64,000 nucleotides of DNA from Flavobacterium panici (GTDB taxonomy: Bacteria; Bacteroidota; Bacteroidia; Flavobacteriales; Flavobacteriaceae): the NCBI RefSeq assembly GCF_903819335.1, contig NZ_CAIJDE010000060.1, positions 1 through 64,000 on the forward strand, given 5' to 3'. The translations under genes were made by a program, and so were the position numbers. This document shows, one piece after another, positions 1 to 9,317 of this stretch (its first letter is position 1; each line of letters starts with the position of its first letter). The notes beneath the pieces were generated by a model that was not told the DNA's origin, searched no databases, and worked only from the letters and a program-made list of their open reading frames with translations.

Positions 1-1000
1 TCCGGTTAAGTTGGACGCCATCTGATTAACGGAATCGGTTAAATCTTTCCATGTTCCACCAACACCTTTTACTTTTGCCTGACCTCCCAGTTTTCCTTCT
101 GAACCTACCTCACGCGCCACACGAGTTACCTCAGAACCGAATGAGTTTAGCTGATCCACCATAGTATTGATGGTATTTTTTAGTTCAAGAATTTCTCCCT
201 CAACGTTTACGGTAATTTTTTTAGATAAATCTCCTTTTGCTACGGCTGTTGTTACCTCAGCAATATTACGTACCTGACCGGTTAAGTTGGATGCCATCTG
301 ATTTACAGAATCGGTCAAATCTTTCCAAACTCCACCCACACCTCGTACTTTTGCCTGACCTCCCAGTTTTCCTTCAGAACCTACCTCACGTGATACACGA
401 GTTACCTCAGAAGAGAAGGAATTCAGCTGATCCACCATGGTATTGATGGTATCTTTTAATTCCAAAATTTCACCTTTTACGTCAACGGTAATTTTTTTAG
501 ATAAATCTCCTCTTGCTACGGCAGTTGTTACATCGGCAATGTTACGTACTTGTCCGGTAAGATTCGATGCCATTTGGTTTACCGAATCCGTTAAATCTTT
601 CCATGTTCCACCCACACCTTTTACCTGCGCTTGTCCGCCCAGTTTTCCTTCTGTACCAACCTCACGCGCCACACGGGTTACCTCAGAAGAAAAAGAGTTC
701 AGCTGATCCACCATGGTATTGATGGTATTTTTTAATTCTAAGATTTCTCCTTTTACGTCTACGGTAATTTTTTTAGATAAATCTCCTTTTGCCACCGCTG
801 TTGTTACATCGGCAATATTACGTACTTGTCCGGTAAGATTCGATGCCATTTTATTTACAGAATCGGTCAAATCTTTCCAAACACCGCCCACACCACGAAC
901 TTTTGCCTGACCTCCCAGCTTTCCTTCTGTACCAACCTCACGCGCCACACGGGTAACCTCCATCGAGAAAAGGTTCAGCTGTTTCACCATTCCGTTTACC
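1..1000 (-). repeat. Near-identical 276-bp tandem repeat coding for HAMP units
   Basis: Blocks beginning near 6, 282, 558 and 834 (plus-strand landmark TCCGGTTAAGTTGGATGCCA or its close variant) recur every 276 bp, equal to 92 codons. Nucleotide identity between neighbouring blocks is very high even at third codon positions, which points to recent duplication or gene conversion rather than old divergence. Confidence 0.9.
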
Positions 1001-1524
1001 TCTTTTGCAATTCTAAGGAATTCTCCCTGAAGCGGGTTTCCTTCAATAGATAAAGGCATTTCCTGTGATAAGTTTCCTTTTGCCACCGATGTAATTACGT
1101 GGGCAATTTCGATAGTAGGGTGAACCAGGTCAGAAATCAGGGTGTTTACAGATTCAACACACGAACTCCACGAACCACGTGCACCGTCAAGAACCACGCG
1201 ATTGGTTAGTTTTCCTTGTTTACCAATGCTTTTTCCAACCTTTTGAAATTCAAAAACCATTCTTTCGTTCAGGTCAATGATTTCGTTTAAAGTATCGCAG
1301 ATTGATCTTTTTATTCCGTTTTGATCGGTTGGGAAACGCTGCGAGAAGTTTCCGTTTTTAACTTTCAGCAAAATCTTTAAAAATTCGGCATCGTTAAGAA
1401 TAGATTCTTCGGGTTCGATTTTTTTTACTTTGGTTCCAGATGGTTTTTTTTCATCTGTTATGATTGGCAGTGCGATCAAAACCTCATTTTCTGGTGCTTT
1501 ATCGGTGTGTTTTGCTTTTTTCAT
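1..1524 (-). CDS. Tandem-HAMP sensor protein, C-terminus beyond window
   Basis: Open reading frame of 508 codons from the ATG at 1524 to the left edge with no stop, so the C-terminal part is missing. After a charged Lys-rich N-terminus with no membrane segment come repeated HAMP units of 92 residues. Each has the pattern VTRVAREVGTEGKLGGQA, then VWKDLTDSVNxMASNLTGQV, then AxGDLSKKITVDVKGEILEL. The first two units (about residues 55-190) have diverged; later ones are nearly identical. Poly-HAMP arrays of this kind are typical of soluble hybrid histidine kinases such as the Nik1/Os-1 group, so a GAF, kinase or receiver region probably follows, but that is inference. It lies downstream of two response regulators and a CHASE3 kinase on the same strand. 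Confidence 0.93.
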   Translation of the reverse strand, partial: MKKAKHTDKAPENEVLIALPIITDEKKPSGTKVKKIEPEESILNDAEFLKILLKVKNGNFSQRFPTDQNGIKRSICDTLNEIIDLNERMVFEFQKVGKSIGKQGKLTNRVVLDGARGSWSSCVESVNTLISDLVHPTIEIAHVITSVAKGNLSQEMPLSIEGNPLQGEFLRIAKEVNGMVKQLNLFSMEVTRVAREVGTEGKLGGQAKVRGVGGVWKDLTDSVNKMASNLTGQVRNIADVTTAVAKGDLSKKITVDVKGEILELKNTINTMVDQLNSFSSEVTRVAREVGTEGKLGGQAQVKGVGGTWKDLTDSVNQMASNLTGQVRNIADVTTAVARGDLSKKITVDVKGEILELKDTINTMVDQLNSFSSEVTRVSREVGSEGKLGGQAKVRGVGGVWKDLTDSVNQMASNLTGQVRNIAEVTTAVAKGDLSKKITVNVEGEILELKNTINTMVDQLNSFGSEVTRVAREVGSEGKLGGQAKVKGVGGTWKDLTDSVNQMASNLTG

Positions 1525-1543
1525 AATTGGCGGCTTGGTATAT

Positions 1544-1600
1544 TTTTGATTTTAGAGTTCAGATTTTAGATTATTTCTGATTTCTAATCTTTGATTTTTG
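1544..1600 (-). repeat. TCTAAAATC-type simple repeat in the leader of the HAMP gene
   Basis: Read on the minus strand, this leader consists of degenerate repeats of (A)ATCTAAAATC/TCTGAA. The same low-complexity family occurs directly before the genes at 14045 and 53608. It is not coding. It may be untranslated leader or remnant simple repeat. Confidence 0.55.
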
Positions 1601-1641
1601 AAATTGTGATTGCAATTGATATTTTAAAATTTCTATTAAAT

Positions 1642-2073
1642 TTAAGTATTTTCATTTAATAAAATTTTCCTTAGATGAAATTGTACAAAGGCATCCATTG
1701 AATCGGGTCTTTTTGTATTGTCATTGTAATTCAATGGTTTAATGATATATCCTGAAATGCCTAGTTCTTCGGCGGTAACCCTGTCGTTATTTTCAGAAGA
1801 TGTGGTCATAATAAAAACATTTAAGTGTTTTAATTTTTCGTCGGTTCTTATAATGCTGAGAAATTCAATTCCGTTCATTCTGGGCATATTAATGTCCAGA
1901 AGAATCACATCCGGCACAAGCGGATTTTCTGGATCTCTTAATAGTTTTAATGCTTCAAGTCCGTTGTAGGCGGTATGAAGAATATATTTGATTTCTAATT
2001 TTTTTAAGGAACGTTCTACCGATATAGTATCCAGTTCATCGTCTTCAATTAGTAAAATGTTTGGCTTTCTCAT
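1642..2073 (-). CDS. Single-domain response regulator (Rcp1/CheY-like)
   Basis: Receiver domain of 143 residues and nothing else. The acidic pocket is E10-D11-D12, the phospho-acceptor is D60 in VILLDINMPRMNG, the switch Thr/Ser lies in IMTTSS, and the conserved Lys is K112 in YIIKPL. The loop after the Lys is long and charged, as in Rcp1-type regulators that pair with phytochrome-like or CHASE kinases. Its ATG overlaps the TGA of the kinase gene upstream (ATGA, 2070-2073), so the two are probably translationally coupled and form a kinase/regulator pair. With no DNA-binding domain, its output must be protein-protein contact or phosphorelay. Confidence 0.95.
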   Translation of the reverse strand: MRKPNILLIEDDELDTISVERSLKKLEIKYILHTAYNGLEALKLLRDPENPLVPDVILLDINMPRMNGIEFLSIIRTDEKLKHLNVFIMTTSSENNDRVTAEELGISGYIIKPLNYNDNTKRPDSMDAFVQFHLRKILLNENT

Positions 2074-3521
2074 ACGGCTTTATTATTTCTCCAGGTAAAG
2101 GTAAATTCTGCCCCTTCGCCTAGTTTTGATTGTACATTGATGGTTTCACCTTGTTCGTCAATTATTTTTTTGACAATGGCGAGGCCAATTCCGGTGCTTT
2201 CCATTTCATTTTTTTCTCTCAGGGTTTGAAATATTTCAAAGATTTTTTGATGGTATTCAGGATCAATTCCAATTCCGTTATCTTTTATCGAAAACTCAAA
2301 AACGTTCATTATTTTTTCGCATTTTATTACGATGCGTGGATTTTTTGGATTGGAGTATTTTACAGCATTACTGATTAAGTTAGAAAATACCTGCTCGAGT
2401 TTTAAACGTTCTGTAAAGATTACGGGAAGATTAATAATTTCTAACTTGAATTTCCTCGGAACAATAGACTGTGCAATTTCATCAACCATTATATTGGTAT
2501 CCACTAATTCAGGAGTTGTTTTTCGGTTGATTCGGGCATAATCCAAAAGACCGTTAATTAAGGCTTCCATGCGCTGCGTTCTTTTCGGAATTATGCTCAG
2601 ATAATTTTTTAGGGCAGGAGAAAGCTCTTCTGATAAATCTTCTTCAATCCAGCTGATAACATTATAAATACCGCGAAGAGGCGCTTTTAAATCATGAGAA
2701 ACCACATAGGCAAATTTGTTAAGTTCTGCATTTTTGTTTTCCAGGTCCTGAATGTTTTTTTCCAGTCGGCGCGACATAATGTTTAAAGAGGAAGAAAGCG
2801 CACTTAATTCATCCTTTCTATAATCTTCAACTATGGTAAATTTTCCTTTAGAGATTGTATCTGCCACACGAACCATAGAGTTGATTCGGTTGGTAATCAT
2901 AATAACGATATAAGCTGTACTTGCAATACCAACAAATATGGTTAAGGATAAAAATATGAGCGAAAATGTTCTGGTATTTGCTAAAGACTGCAGTAACATA
3001 TCGCTGTGGTATTTTCGTGTTTTATATTCGATTTTATCAAACCGTTTGAACTTTCTACTAATAGCATCATTGATATTTTTGCCTATATGTTTTTTGAATT
3101 TAGTGTCAATAAGGTTTTGATAAACTACGGGATTATTGTTTCTGGTTTCGATTAATTCTGATGTATATACAAGCCACTCAATATGCAGGTGTGTTATAGA
3201 ATCTATTATAGACCGTTGTGTATTATTAATGCCAATAAGAGAACGTTGTTCTCTAAGATATTCCGGTACTTTTTTTATTCCTCTATTATATTCTTCTAAA
3301 AATGTGGTGTCATTTGTTAAAAAATAACCTCTTACGGCACTTTGCATTTCAAGAATGGCCCTGTGGGTTTTATTAGAATTTCTAATTACGGCTTCAGATT
3401 TTGAAAGAAATTGAGAATTAAGCTGTACTTTTTTAGACAGCCTGTAATTCGTATAGGAATCTGCTACAGAAAGTAAAATGATAAGCGTAAAAGCTACAAG
3501 TATTTGAGTTGATAATTTCAT
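2070..3521 (-). CDS. CHASE3-domain membrane sensor histidine kinase
   Basis: The ATG at 3521 begins MKLSTQILVAFTLIILLSVA, a clear first membrane segment. The open frame reaches back to 3563, but the extra 14 residues would sit before the membrane anchor, so 3521 is preferred. A periplasmic helical CHASE3-like domain follows (residues 30-180), then a second membrane segment near 185-210, a HAMP domain, a short coiled coil and HisKA with H276 (in VVSHDLKAPLRGI). The HATPase domain shows NLISNAVKYS, DNGIGID and GTGIGLAIVKK. It autophosphorylates and presumably passes phosphate to the adjacent receiver proteins. The signal sensed by CHASE3 domains is generally unknown. Confidence 0.95.
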   Translation of the reverse strand: MKLSTQILVAFTLIILLSVADSYTNYRLSKKVQLNSQFLSKSEAVIRNSNKTHRAILEMQSAVRGYFLTNDTTFLEEYNRGIKKVPEYLREQRSLIGINNTQRSIIDSITHLHIEWLVYTSELIETRNNNPVVYQNLIDTKFKKHIGKNINDAISRKFKRFDKIEYKTRKYHSDMLLQSLANTRTFSLIFLSLTIFVGIASTAYIVIMITNRINSMVRVADTISKGKFTIVEDYRKDELSALSSSLNIMSRRLEKNIQDLENKNAELNKFAYVVSHDLKAPLRGIYNVISWIEEDLSEELSPALKNYLSIIPKRTQRMEALINGLLDYARINRKTTPELVDTNIMVDEIAQSIVPRKFKLEIINLPVIFTERLKLEQVFSNLISNAVKYSNPKNPRIVIKCEKIMNVFEFSIKDNGIGIDPEYHQKIFEIFQTLREKNEMESTGIGLAIVKKIIDEQGETINVQSKLGEGAEFTFTWRNNKAV

Positions 3522-3630
3522 TGTCTTTCTGTTAGGAATACCAAAGGAACCAGGGTTTAACAATAAAAAAAAGCAAAAAACGGCACAGCGCAGTAAACGG
3601 TTTGAGCAGTATAATTAAGCACAGTACACA

Positions 3631-4008
3631 TTATGCGATATAATGACTTAGTATTTTTTTTAATTCATTGAAATCACTTGGTTTTGAGATGTATTCATCT
3701 GCTCCGTATTTTTTGGCTTTAAGCTTAATTTCTTCAAATTGTGAAGTTGAGAAAATAATGATAGGAATATCTTTAATGATTTCCTGCTTTTTAATTTCTA
3801 TTAAAAATTCTAAGCCGGACATAACCGGCATATTAAGATCCAGAAAAATAACATCGGGATTAATTTTTTTGTGGATCAGTTTATTGAGTGCTTCTACAGG
3901 GTTTTGCATCGATACATAATCAGCACTGGAAACTGCCTGAAGCGCTTCCATAAAAAAATCGCAATCGTCAATATCATCGTCAATTTGTAATATGTTTTTA
4001 TAACTCAT
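3631..4008 (-). CDS. Single-domain response regulator (CheY-like)
   Basis: Receiver domain of 125 residues with acidic residues D10-D12, phospho-acceptor D57 in VIFLDLNMPVMSG, switch residue in IFSTS and conserved K109 in YISKP. There is no output domain. It lies 110 bp upstream of the CHASE3 kinase on the same strand and may be a second partner in the same relay. Receivers of this type are abundant in Flavobacterium and usually lack an assigned target. Confidence 0.93.
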   Translation of the reverse strand: MSYKNILQIDDDIDDCDFFMEALQAVSSADYVSMQNPVEALNKLIHKKINPDVIFLDLNMPVMSGLEFLIEIKKQEIIKDIPIIIFSTSQFEEIKLKAKKYGADEYISKPSDFNELKKILSHYIA

Positions 4009-4163
4009 ATAAATATTGGGGTGTTTATAAAAGATGATATTTCGTTAAAAACGAACGGCATGACAATATTTTTCTTACTCAAATGTAAAAATAATATTGC
4101 CAATTTTAATCTCTTTTGATCTGTTTTTTGAAAGAAATTTATTAAAATTCTTAAAAAAATATT

Positions 4164-4316
4164 TTAATCGATAGTCGCTTCTAATGTGTCTGTTTTGTGA
4201 GTTGAAGCTTCTTTATGATTGCTTCTGGAATTATCATCTTCGCAAAGCGATTCGCAGCTGTAGTTCAAAATTGAAATTAGGATAACAATTAAGAAGATTG
4301 GTAAAAGTATTTTCAT
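4164..4316 (-). CDS. 50-residue predicted lipoprotein
   Basis: Short ORF with ATG at 4316 and TAA at 4164-4166. It starts with a hydrophobic signal (MKILLPIFLIVILISILNYS) followed by Cys21, a plausible lipobox Cys (LNYSC). The remaining 29 residues are hydrophilic (CESLCEDDNSRSNHKEAST and onward) with acidic residues soon after the Cys. No family is recognised. It lies between the sensor cluster and the AraC gene, on the strand of the sensor cluster. Codon use and the clean signal peptide support a real gene, but the length leaves doubt. Confidence 0.6.
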   Translation of the reverse strand: MKILLPIFLIVILISILNYSCESLCEDDNSRSNHKEASTHKTDTLEATID

Positions 4317-4421
4317 GGATTTATGTTTTGGTGAAACATTTATAAGACTGAAAAGTATAACTATGCCCTAAAATTTTCTTACACAATTTTTAAATATTGT
4401 TCTATAATTCTCATGCCAAAA

Positions 4422-4433
4422 TAATGTACATTA
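4422..4433. promoter_or_regulatory. 12-bp perfect palindrome upstream of the AraC gene
   Basis: TAATGTACATTA is fully self-complementary. It ends 21 nt before the ATG at 4455, with a degenerate -7-like box (AAATTTTG) between. This position fits an operator, possibly for autoregulation. No second copy was noticed. Confidence 0.35.
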
Positions 4434-4454
4434 GTTTTCTGAAATTTTGTAACG

Positions 4455-5267
4455 ATGAAACATTCAAAAAAAGGCGAATTTTACGGCGATACAAACAAGA
4501 CTATTTATCTCGACGGAATTACTTTAACTGATACCGTTTACACACATCCAAAAGTGGACTGGCATTACCATGAACATGCTTATTTTACTTTTATTCTGGA
4601 AGGAAATGTTATTGAAGGAAATAAAAAAGAAGTCTACAATTGTTCTCCCGGAAGCCTGTTGTTTCATAACTGGCAGGATGCACATTATAACATAAAACCA
4701 GACGGATTTACGAGAGGTTTTCATCTTGAAATTGAAAAGCACTGGTTTGAGAATCTGAGTTTAAACAGCGAAAATCTGGAAGGAAGCAGTAAAATTTTAG
4801 ATCCTGATATTAAATTGTTGATGTACAAAGTTTTCAGGGCTTCAAAAATAGAGGATAATAGTACTGATATTTCTACTCAAATATTACTGCTCGAAATAAT
4901 TTCACGTTTACAAAACAATTTTAAAGCGGTTTTAGATAAAAAGCCAAAATGGGTAACAACGCTGGATGAAATCCTGCACGAACAATTTGCAGAACCTCTT
5001 ACGTTAGAATATTTAGCCTCGATATTAAATATTCACCCGATACATTTGTCGAGGGATTTTTCTAAATATTTTCATTGCAATCTGGGCGAATATATTAGGA
5101 AATTAAAGGTTGAAAAGGCGCTTTCGCTGATGTCTTCCCAAAATCAGTCTTTTACCGAAATTGCTTATCAATGCGGGTTTTCAGACCAAAGTCATTTTAA
5201 TCGCTGTTTTAGGGAAATGAATGAAATTAATCCATCTGAACATAAAAAAATACTTTTTAAGAAATAA
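4455..5267 (+). CDS. AraC-family transcriptional regulator
   Basis: Protein of 270 residues. The N-terminal half is a cupin-like effector domain (HYHEHAYFTFILEGNV, then GSLLFHNWQDAHYN) of the AraC_binding type. The C-terminal 100 residues are a double helix-turn-helix: the first helix pair is around LTLEYLASILNIHPIHLSRDF, the second ends in the family signature FTEIAYQCGFSDQSHFNRCF. It would act as a ligand-responsive DNA-binding activator or repressor. The neighbouring secreted hydrolase 80 bp downstream on the same strand is the obvious candidate target. The ligand cannot be told from sequence. Confidence 0.93.
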   Translation: MKHSKKGEFYGDTNKTIYLDGITLTDTVYTHPKVDWHYHEHAYFTFILEGNVIEGNKKEVYNCSPGSLLFHNWQDAHYNIKPDGFTRGFHLEIEKHWFENLSLNSENLEGSSKILDPDIKLLMYKVFRASKIEDNSTDISTQILLLEIISRLQNNFKAVLDKKPKWVTTLDEILHEQFAEPLTLEYLASILNIHPIHLSRDFSKYFHCNLGEYIRKLKVEKALSLMSSQNQSFTEIAYQCGFSDQSHFNRCFREMNEINPSEHKKILFKK

Positions 5268-5347
5268 CCGCAATGTTAATTCTGTACAATTTTTAGTGAA
5301 TGGAACGATATAGTTTTGCTTTTCAAATATTTATAAAAACTAAAATA

Positions 5348-7009
5348 ATGACACGAATAATATTGTTTCTTTTACTGTGTTTGTGCGGTAAAATTGCGGC
5401 CCAAAATGATTTATATAAAGCAGACGAAATCACTTATGATATTCATAAAGCCAATATTGGCAAGGTTACTTTTATGAATGGAAATATTCCGCTGGCTGAA
5501 TATAAAAAGACGGATATTTTAAAATCATTTGAACTTAAACCCAGATCCGATTTAAATATCAGGGTTTTTATGGATAATTCAGTAGTGAATTATTTACATC
5601 AATTAGCTCCTGAACTTTCTGCAGAAACACTTTTAAAAACCGGAAATCTTCAGTTTTCTTTTTATGTTGACGGTAAATTGATTTATACCGAAAATATTCA
5701 TCACGGCTGCAATTTTGGATCTGGCGGAAACAAAAATACATCGACAGTATTTAGAGTTCCGCTAACGAGTACAAAAGGAGAAGACTGGTGGGCCATGAAT
5801 ATGTGGGAACGATTTAAAAATAATGGCGGAGAAAAAGTACTGAACACAGGAACGCATGAACTCAAAATAGAACTCAGACCTTATATAAAAATAGACGACA
5901 CTATAAAAACAGGAAATTTAATTGCCGAAGGTCAGTTAAAGCTGCTTATAAAACCCATCGTATTAACTAAAAAACAAATTGAAGTTCAGCAGATTCAGCC
6001 GGGAAGCGATTGGGAAATTTCAAATCAGTCTTTTGATAAAAAGAAAATTGAGGAATTAAATTCAGCTATTGGCAATTATAATTTAAAGGAAATTACAAGC
6101 GTCGTTGTCATACATAATGGTAAATTACTTCTTGAAGAATATTTTAATGATGCCAATAGAAATACGCTGCACGACACGAGATCTGCCGGAAAATCTTTTG
6201 CTTCTACAATGATGGGAATTGCGATTGATGAAGGTTTTATTAAAAATGAAAATCAGACTTTAAATACATTTTACAATTTAAAACAGTTTACTAATTATGA
6301 ACCTAAAAAAGACAGCGTAAAAATAAGAGATCTACTTACAATGAGTTCTGCTTTTGAAGGTTCTGACAGCAATGGAAATTCTCCGGGAAATGAAGATAAT
6401 ATGTATCCTGCTGAGAATTGGGTAAAATTTGCGCTCAACCTGCCTATGGATAAAACCAAAACAAACGGCGGTCAATGGGATTATTTTACGGCTGGAGTTG
6501 TTGTTCTTGGTGATATTATAAACAAAACGGTTCCTCAAGGTTTAGAAAAATATGCCGATGAAAAGCTTTTCAAACCTTTGCATATTACGAATTATCAATG
6601 GCAGTATACGCCTCAAAAAGTGCCTAATACGGCCGGAAGTTTACAAATGACTTCGCTGGAATATGCTAAATATGCGCAATTGTATAAAAATAATGGTTTG
6701 TGGAACGGAAAACAAGTTTTAAGCCCGGAATGGGTTTCTAAAACTTTTACAAAACAAATCCAGATTCCGGAACGAAATAATGAATTCTACGGTTATTTGT
6801 TTTGGAATAAAACTTTTGCTTTTGAAGGAAAAAATTATGAAACGTTTTATTGTGCCGGAAATGGGGGAAACCAGTTTATAGTTTTTAAGGAACTTCCGTT
6901 AGTGATCATTATTACTTCAAAAGCATATAATAAACAATATGCACATCCTCAGGCAGAAAAAATTGTAAAGGATTATATTTTGCCGGCTGTTTTAGATTAT
7001 AAACGGTAA
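5348..7009 (+). CDS. Secreted serine hydrolase, beta-lactamase/class C esterase fold
   Basis: The start at 5348 gives a typical signal peptide (MTRIILFLLLCLCGKIAAQ); the frame is open back to 5300 but those residues add nothing. The first 220 residues of the mature protein are an unassigned beta-rich region. The C-terminal part is a beta-lactamase-related (PF00144-type) domain with the active-site SxxK as S279-A-G-K282 and a Tyr motif in QWDYFTAGVVVLGDI. Proteins of this fold act as esterases, peptidases or beta-lactamases in the periplasm or outside the cell. The nearby AraC gene may regulate it. The substrate is unknown, and an antibiotic-resistance role is not implied. Confidence 0.88.
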   Translation: MTRIILFLLLCLCGKIAAQNDLYKADEITYDIHKANIGKVTFMNGNIPLAEYKKTDILKSFELKPRSDLNIRVFMDNSVVNYLHQLAPELSAETLLKTGNLQFSFYVDGKLIYTENIHHGCNFGSGGNKNTSTVFRVPLTSTKGEDWWAMNMWERFKNNGGEKVLNTGTHELKIELRPYIKIDDTIKTGNLIAEGQLKLLIKPIVLTKKQIEVQQIQPGSDWEISNQSFDKKKIEELNSAIGNYNLKEITSVVVIHNGKLLLEEYFNDANRNTLHDTRSAGKSFASTMMGIAIDEGFIKNENQTLNTFYNLKQFTNYEPKKDSVKIRDLLTMSSAFEGSDSNGNSPGNEDNMYPAENWVKFALNLPMDKTKTNGGQWDYFTAGVVVLGDIINKTVPQGLEKYADEKLFKPLHITNYQWQYTPQKVPNTAGSLQMTSLEYAKYAQLYKNNGLWNGKQVLSPEWVSKTFTKQIQIPERNNEFYGYLFWNKTFAFEGKNYETFYCAGNGGNQFIVFKELPLVIIITSKAYNKQYAHPQAEKIVKDYILPAVLDYKR

Positions 7010-7123
7010 TGTTTTAGGTTAAATTATCTTTCAAATGTGGGAAATATGTAAATTTAAACTGTAATTATTTCTTTACAATCTTCGCAGGCATGGTAAATTG
7101 GGCTTTCAAAATAACAATGCCCG

Positions 7124-9304
7124 ATGATGAAAAAATTACGAATCTCAATTATAAATATACACGGACTTTTAAAGGGTTCCGGTCTTGAAATTGGCCGGGA
7201 TGCAGACAACGGCGGACAAACTAAATATGTCTACGAACTTGCCGAATTTTTATCCCAGCACAAAGATGTTGAGCACGTACATTTATTTACACGATTAATT
7301 GACGATCCTTTGCTTTCGCCTGAATATGCAGTTCCTGTGGAAGTAATTAATGATAAATTAGATATAAGACGAATTCCTTTTTTAGGAAAAAAATACAAAT
7401 CGAAAGAACTGCTTTGGGAAGATCTTGATACGTTTGTAAACGGAGCAATGCAGCATATTAAACTGCACAACATTTATCCGGACTGGATTCATTCTCATTA
7501 CGGAGATGCTGGTTACGCTGCCGCCGAATTATCTGCGGTTCTCAATATTCCTTTTGCGCATACCGGACATTCTTTAGGATTTTATAAAAAGAAAAAATTG
7601 CTTGAAAGCGGATTTACGGAAGAAGAACTGGAAAAGAAATTCAAGTTTAAAGCCAGGATTGCGGCTGAGGAAAAGACACTTGAACTTTCGGAATTTATTG
7701 TTACTTCTACCGAACAGGAAATTGAAACCTATAAAGCGTATAAAAATTTTGAGTTAGGAAAATACCACGCCATTTCTCCGGGAATTGATACCAGAAAATT
7801 TGTTCCTTATTATTTTCAGGAGCCGGATAATGATAAACATTTAGAAGAAACGCAGCGGAAATACTGGGTTTCAGAAACGATTTCAAAATTCCTGACCAAT
7901 CCGCATAAACCTTTTATACTGGCACTTTCGAGGCCTGACCGACATAAAAATCTCCATACACTTATTGATGTTTACGGTAAAGACAAAGAATTGCAGAGCA
8001 TTGCAAATCTGGTCATTTTTGCCGGAATCCGTAAAGACATTGCCAAAATGCCGGAATCTGAAAAAGATGTTCTGACGGATTTATTATTGCAAATGGACAA
8101 ATACGATTTGTACGGAAAAATGGCCATTCCGAAAAAGCATGATGTGGAGAACGAAGTTTCGATTATTTATCGTTATGCTGCCGAAAAAAGAGGTGTATTT
8201 GTGAATTTGGCTTTGCATGAAAATTTCGGCTTAACCGTTATAGAATCTGCCAGTTCAGGACTTCCGGTTGTGGTTACCAAAAATGGCGGACCATCAGAAA
8301 TTATTCCAGTCTGCCAAAACGGAGAATTGGTAAATCCGCAAGATGAAAATCAAATTAAAAAAGCACTTCGAAATATTTTAACTGATGAAAATCAGTGGAA
8401 ATATTATTCGAATAACGGCGCCATAAATATTCAAAAACATTACAGCTGGTTAAGCCACGTTAACCAATATGTGGAATTGGTAAAAGAAAATTTATCCTTA
8501 TCATCCGGAGCCGGAATCAAAAAACAGCATTATCCAAATATCAATATTGACCGATTGAAAAGAAAGATCGAAAACTTATTGGTTTCGGATATTGACGGTA
8601 CGCTGATCGAACCCAAATTAAATAATCCCGGATTAAAGGAATTAAAAGCGCACTTAACAAACCGTACGGATAAGATGGCTTTTGCTATGGCTTCGGGAAG
8701 AAATTTGACTTTGGTTAAAAAAATCATTGATGAAGAGGAATTCCCGCTGCCGGATTTTATTATTTGTTCGGTAGGGACAGAGATTTATTATACTAATGGG
8801 GAAGATTATATTCTCGACAAAGGCTGGGCAAAATTCTTAGCCGGAAGATGGAAAAGAGAAGATGTTGTCGAACGTTTAAAAGAAGTGAAATGGATCAGGC
8901 TTCAGGAAGAAGAAGCTCAGAATGCTTATAAAATTTCCTATTACTACGAAAAAGAAGATTACGATCACGACGAATTAATCAAGGCTTTAGGAACGGGCTG
9001 GTATAAAATAAATATTATTCCGAGCCATGGACAATATCTGGATTTTATTCCGAAGCGGGCTTCAAAAGGAAACGCTATAAAATTTTTATGCCGAAAATGG
9101 AATATTTCATTATCGAATGTTATTGCAGCCGGAGACTCGGGAAATGATGTCGATATGTTCAGAGGCTTGGTAAAAGGTATTATTGTGGGAAACAGAAGCG
9201 CAGAACTGGCCGATTACGAAACGACCAAAAGTGTTTATGTTGCTAAAAATTCGGCTTCTGAGGGAATTTTAGAAGGATTGAAATATTATAAAATAATTAA
9301 GTAA
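7124..9304 (+). CDS. Bifunctional sucrose-phosphate synthase/phosphatase
   Basis: Protein of 726 residues with two fused enzymes. Residues 1-475 are a GT4 glycosyltransferase with the SPS signature GRDADNGGQTKYVYELA, then DWIHSHYGDAGYAA, SRPDRHKNLHTLI and HENFGLTVIESASSGLPVV. Residues 486-726 are a HAD-IIB phosphatase with nucleophile motif VSDIDGTLIEP and the late acid motif GDSGNDVDMF. The pair would make sucrose 6-phosphate from UDP- (or ADP-) glucose and fructose 6-phosphate and then dephosphorylate it. Both active sites look intact, whereas in plants the phosphatase-like tail is inactive. A GH32-like gene follows 268 bp downstream, consistent with a sucrose module. The start could be either of two adjacent ATGs. 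Confidence 0.9.
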   Translation: MMKKLRISIINIHGLLKGSGLEIGRDADNGGQTKYVYELAEFLSQHKDVEHVHLFTRLIDDPLLSPEYAVPVEVINDKLDIRRIPFLGKKYKSKELLWEDLDTFVNGAMQHIKLHNIYPDWIHSHYGDAGYAAAELSAVLNIPFAHTGHSLGFYKKKKLLESGFTEEELEKKFKFKARIAAEEKTLELSEFIVTSTEQEIETYKAYKNFELGKYHAISPGIDTRKFVPYYFQEPDNDKHLEETQRKYWVSETISKFLTNPHKPFILALSRPDRHKNLHTLIDVYGKDKELQSIANLVIFAGIRKDIAKMPESEKDVLTDLLLQMDKYDLYGKMAIPKKHDVENEVSIIYRYAAEKRGVFVNLALHENFGLTVIESASSGLPVVVTKNGGPSEIIPVCQNGELVNPQDENQIKKALRNILTDENQWKYYSNNGAINIQKHYSWLSHVNQYVELVKENLSLSSGAGIKKQHYPNINIDRLKRKIENLLVSDIDGTLIEPKLNNPGLKELKAHLTNRTDKMAFAMASGRNLTLVKKIIDEEEFPLPDFIICSVGTEIYYTNGEDYILDKGWAKFLAGRWKREDVVERLKEVKWIRLQEEEAQNAYKISYYYEKEDYDHDELIKALGTGWYKINIIPSHGQYLDFIPKRASKGNAIKFLCRKWNISLSNVIAAGDSGNDVDMFRGLVKGIIVGNRSAELADYETTKSVYVAKNSASEGILEGLKYYKIIK

Positions 9305-9317
9305 CGTGTTAAGATTA

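Noticed and set aside
1..910. Regular repeats at the left edge as a possible CRISPR or satellite array
   Set aside because: The 276-bp period keeps one minus-strand reading frame and codes for HAMP units; there are no short repeats with unique spacers.
237..1053. Plus-strand ORFs of 65-89 codons
   Set aside because: They are antisense to the HAMP gene and repeat with its 276-bp period, so they are shadows.
5348..7009. Antibiotic-resistance beta-lactamase
   Set aside because: Only the general fold and SxxK motif are present, with a long extra N-terminal region; family members are mostly esterases or peptidases.
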